From Verrucomicrobiales bacterium (GTDB lineage: Bacteria > Verrucomicrobiota > Verrucomicrobiia > Methylacidiphilales > JAAUTS01), in assembly GCA_031279715.1 (NCBI GenBank), contig JAITHY010000157.1, forward strand, positions 1 to 7,061: a DNA stretch of 7,061 nucleotides. The letters are read 5' to 3'. The position numbers and the translations under genes are program-made. The notes beneath the pieces were generated by a model. That model worked only from the letters and a program-made list of their open reading frames with translations, was not told the DNA's origin and searched no databases. Below, one piece after another: positions 6,110-7,061 of this stretch; position 1 is the stretch's first letter, and each line of letters begins with the position of its first letter.

Positions 6110-6772
6110 ATGAGCATGCGGGTTGAGTTGGTGGTGGCGCGCTATCAGGAGGATTTGGCCTGGACGCGGAATGTGCCCGCTGACGTTCGTGTGACGGTGT
6201 ACAACAAGGGCGGGCCGCTGACGGTGAGAGCGCGAACGCTGCCGAATGTCGGGCGCGAGGCGCACGCGTATCTTTGGCACATTGTGAATCAATACGACGC
6301 GCTGGCGCCGCTGACGGTGTTCACGCAGGGGCGTCCGTTTGACCATGCGCCGGATTTGCACACGGTGTTGCGCGCCGTGGCGGGCGGGCCGCTGACGGTG
6401 GACAAGTTTAAGTGGCTGGGGTTTTTGGTGGACACGGATGACCGGCGGGGGCGGCGTCTGTTTGTGCCGTGGAGCAAAAATGTCTTGCGCGAAGAGTTGC
6501 CGTTGGACGAATTTTACGAGCGCTTGCTGGGCGAAAGGGCGCCGGAGTTCTTTCGGTTTTACGGCGGGGCGCAGTTCATGGTCAGCGCGGCTGTGGTGCG
6601 GCAGCGGCCACTGGCGTTTTACCGGCGAGCGCTGGAGTTGACGGTCAGCGTGCCGTTGGCGGCGCATTGTTTGGAGCGAATGTGGGACCGGGTGTTCGGC
6701 GTTTGCGGGGTGACGGATGAGTTGATGCGGGGGCGGGCGACGGTGTATTTGAAGAGGATTAAGGCGAAATGA
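6110..6772 (+). CDS. DUF3431 domain protein of unknown function
   Basis: The 220-residue protein matches my memory of the DUF3431 family: VVARYQEDLAW near the start (8-18), VYNKG (30-34), LPNVGREAHAYLWHIV (44-59), a VFTQGRPFDH segment (70-79), FYGGAQFMVS (150-159), and a final LAAHCLERMWDRVFG (183-197). The alternation of conserved Asp/His/Arg segments resembles glycosyltransferase-like or hydrolase folds, but I know of no proven activity. No signal peptide or membrane segment is visible. The first ATG (6110) is 3 nt after the plsX stop; ATG 6116 is an alternative. Its TGA overlaps the next gene's ATG by 4 nt. Four exact dispersed words (starts 6217, 6310, 6391, 6641) give PLTVR, PLTVF, PLTVD and LTVSV. 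Codons end mostly in G, a clear shift from plsX. Confidence 0.82.
   Translation: MSMRVELVVARYQEDLAWTRNVPADVRVTVYNKGGPLTVRARTLPNVGREAHAYLWHIVNQYDALAPLTVFTQGRPFDHAPDLHTVLRAVAGGPLTVDKFKWLGFLVDTDDRRGRRLFVPWSKNVLREELPLDEFYERLLGERAPEFFRFYGGAQFMVSAAVVRQRPLAFYRRALELTVSVPLAAHCLERMWDRVFGVCGVTDELMRGRATVYLKRIKAK
6215..6399 (+). repeat. Three same-strand dispersed words in the DUF3431 gene
   Basis: CCGCTGACGGTG occurs at 6215, 6308 and 6389, with starts 93 and 81 bases apart. The first continues as the full 13-mer CCGCTGACGGTGA. Both spacings are multiples of three, so each copy gives Pro-Leu-Thr-Val. A fourth core copy lies on the other strand at 6641-6649. Confidence 0.88.
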
Positions 6773-7061
6773 AGCGGCGGATTTATCTGGACAATCTGAC
6801 CACCACGGCACTGTCAGCGGCGGCGCGGGCGGCGATGCTGCCGTTTTTGTCGGAGGAATTCGGGGCGCCGCAACAGTTGTGCCGCGAGGGGGCGCGGGCG
6901 GCGCGGGCGGTGGCGGTGGCGCGGGAGCGGGTTGCGGGCTTGGTGGGGGCGCGGCGGGTGGATGAGGTTGTTTTTACGGGGAGTGGCAGTGAGGCGGGAA
7001 ATCTCGCCATCAAGGGAGTGGCCTTCCATGCCGCTGACGGTGAGCCAAGGCACATCGTGTC
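6769..7061 (+). CDS. Cysteine desulfurase (NifS/IscS-like), 5' part
   Basis: This partial gene runs off the window after 97 full codons. The product is the N-terminal part of a class V aminotransferase fold; such enzymes remove sulfur from cysteine with pyridoxal phosphate (PLP) for Fe-S clusters or tRNA thiolation. Evidence: RIYLDNLTTTALSAAARAAMLPFL (residues 4-27) parallels the family's YLDNAATT opening, followed by FGAPQQLCREGARA (31-44) and VVFTGSGSEAGNLAIKG (67-83), the PLP-phosphate loop. The loop reads TGSGSE where TSGGTE or TSGATE is usual, and DNLTTT replaces DNAATT, so it is divergent. The PLP lysine and catalytic cysteine lie beyond the window, so activity cannot be judged. The ATG overlaps the DUF3431 stop (ATGA). 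Codons are strongly G-ending, with Ala/Arg/Val-rich runs near 41-63. Confidence 0.82.
   Translation, partial: MKRRIYLDNLTTTALSAAARAAMLPFLSEEFGAPQQLCREGARAARAVAVARERVAGLVGARRVDEVVFTGSGSEAGNLAIKGVAFHAADGEPRHIV
7031..7043 (+). repeat. Exact 13-mer CCGCTGACGGTGA in the desulfurase gene
   Basis: This is the fifth exact copy of the 13-mer in the window. Here it is read Ala-Asp-Gly-Glu, in the loop between the PLP-phosphate motif and the following strand (HIV). Confidence 0.85.

Larger units (their letters stand above)
477..7041. repeat. Dispersed word family, core GCTGACSGT
   Basis: All exact core sites, by start. GCTGACGGT on plus: 477, 1470, 4600, 6217, 6310, 6391, 7033; on minus: 1674, 1816, 4499, 4664. 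GCTGACCGT on plus: 2049, 4639, 4814, 5073, 5261; on minus: 2004, 2905, 6641. Palindromes containing both: 3458-3470 and 5053-5065. That is 21 sites and 23 words. The base before the core is C at 19 of 21 sites, counting the palindromes by their better strand, and most sites continue S-A, giving CGCTGACSGTSA. Exact 13-mers CCGCTGACGGTGA: 1468, 1672, 4497, 6215, 7031. Near copies with one change include 320, 395, 869, 1723, 5396, 5827, 6179 and 6579. Function unknown. Confidence 0.85.

Noticed and set aside
1468..7043. CRISPR array or tandem repeat
   Set aside because: Copies are 9-13 bases, on both strands, irregularly spaced and inside conserved genes; no spacer structure exists.

Overview
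The window is a stretch of bacterial chromosome, GC-rich and densely packed, made almost entirely of housekeeping genes. No phage, transposon, rRNA, tRNA or CRISPR array is visible. The gene order coaD-yceD-rpmF-plsX, the rnc-prmC pair, and a DUF3431 protein beside a cysteine desulfurase suggest an environmental bacterium, possibly of the Verrucomicrobiota/PVC group. That placement is inference from gene content, not a search result.

Layout. Two gene blocks diverge from a 118-bp gap at 3812-3929. The left block runs on the minus strand: xerD (tyrosine recombinase), rnc (RNase III), prmC (release-factor methyltransferase, sharing 4 nt with rnc), a 70-bp gap holding a strong palindrome, then tyrS (tyrosyl-tRNA synthetase). 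The right block runs on the plus strand: coaD (coenzyme A synthesis), yceD/DUF177 (4-nt overlap), rpmF (ribosomal protein L32), plsX (phospholipid precursor synthesis), a DUF3431 protein, and the 5' part of a cysteine desulfurase (4-nt overlap, cut by the window end). Both blocks look like operons joining translation and rRNA maturation with cofactor and lipid supply. Good Shine-Dalgarno sequences are rare; several starts rely on ATGA/GTGA coupling.

Most unusual feature. A short motif, consensus CGCTGACSGTSA (S = C or G), is scattered through the window. Its 9-base core GCTGACSGT, counting both strands, occurs at 21 sites (23 words, because two sites are perfect palindromes, GCTGACSGTCAGC). 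A uniform-base estimate predicts about 0.1. The 13-mer CCGCTGACGGTGA is present exactly five times, on both strands. The motif lies inside genes and is read in five ways: Leu-Thr-Val, Thr-Val-Ser, Ala-Asp-Gly/Arg, Pro-Ser, and as the TGA stop codon of two genes (xerD, rpmF). It is also nearly present as a larger hairpin in the prmC-tyrS gap. Independence from reading frame means the DNA word itself is being kept or spread, as for cyanobacterial HIP1, DNA-uptake words or Chi-like words. It is dense in tolerant genes (yceD, prmC, DUF3431) and rare or absent in constrained ones (coaD, rnc, most of tyrS and plsX). Its function is unknown from sequence alone.
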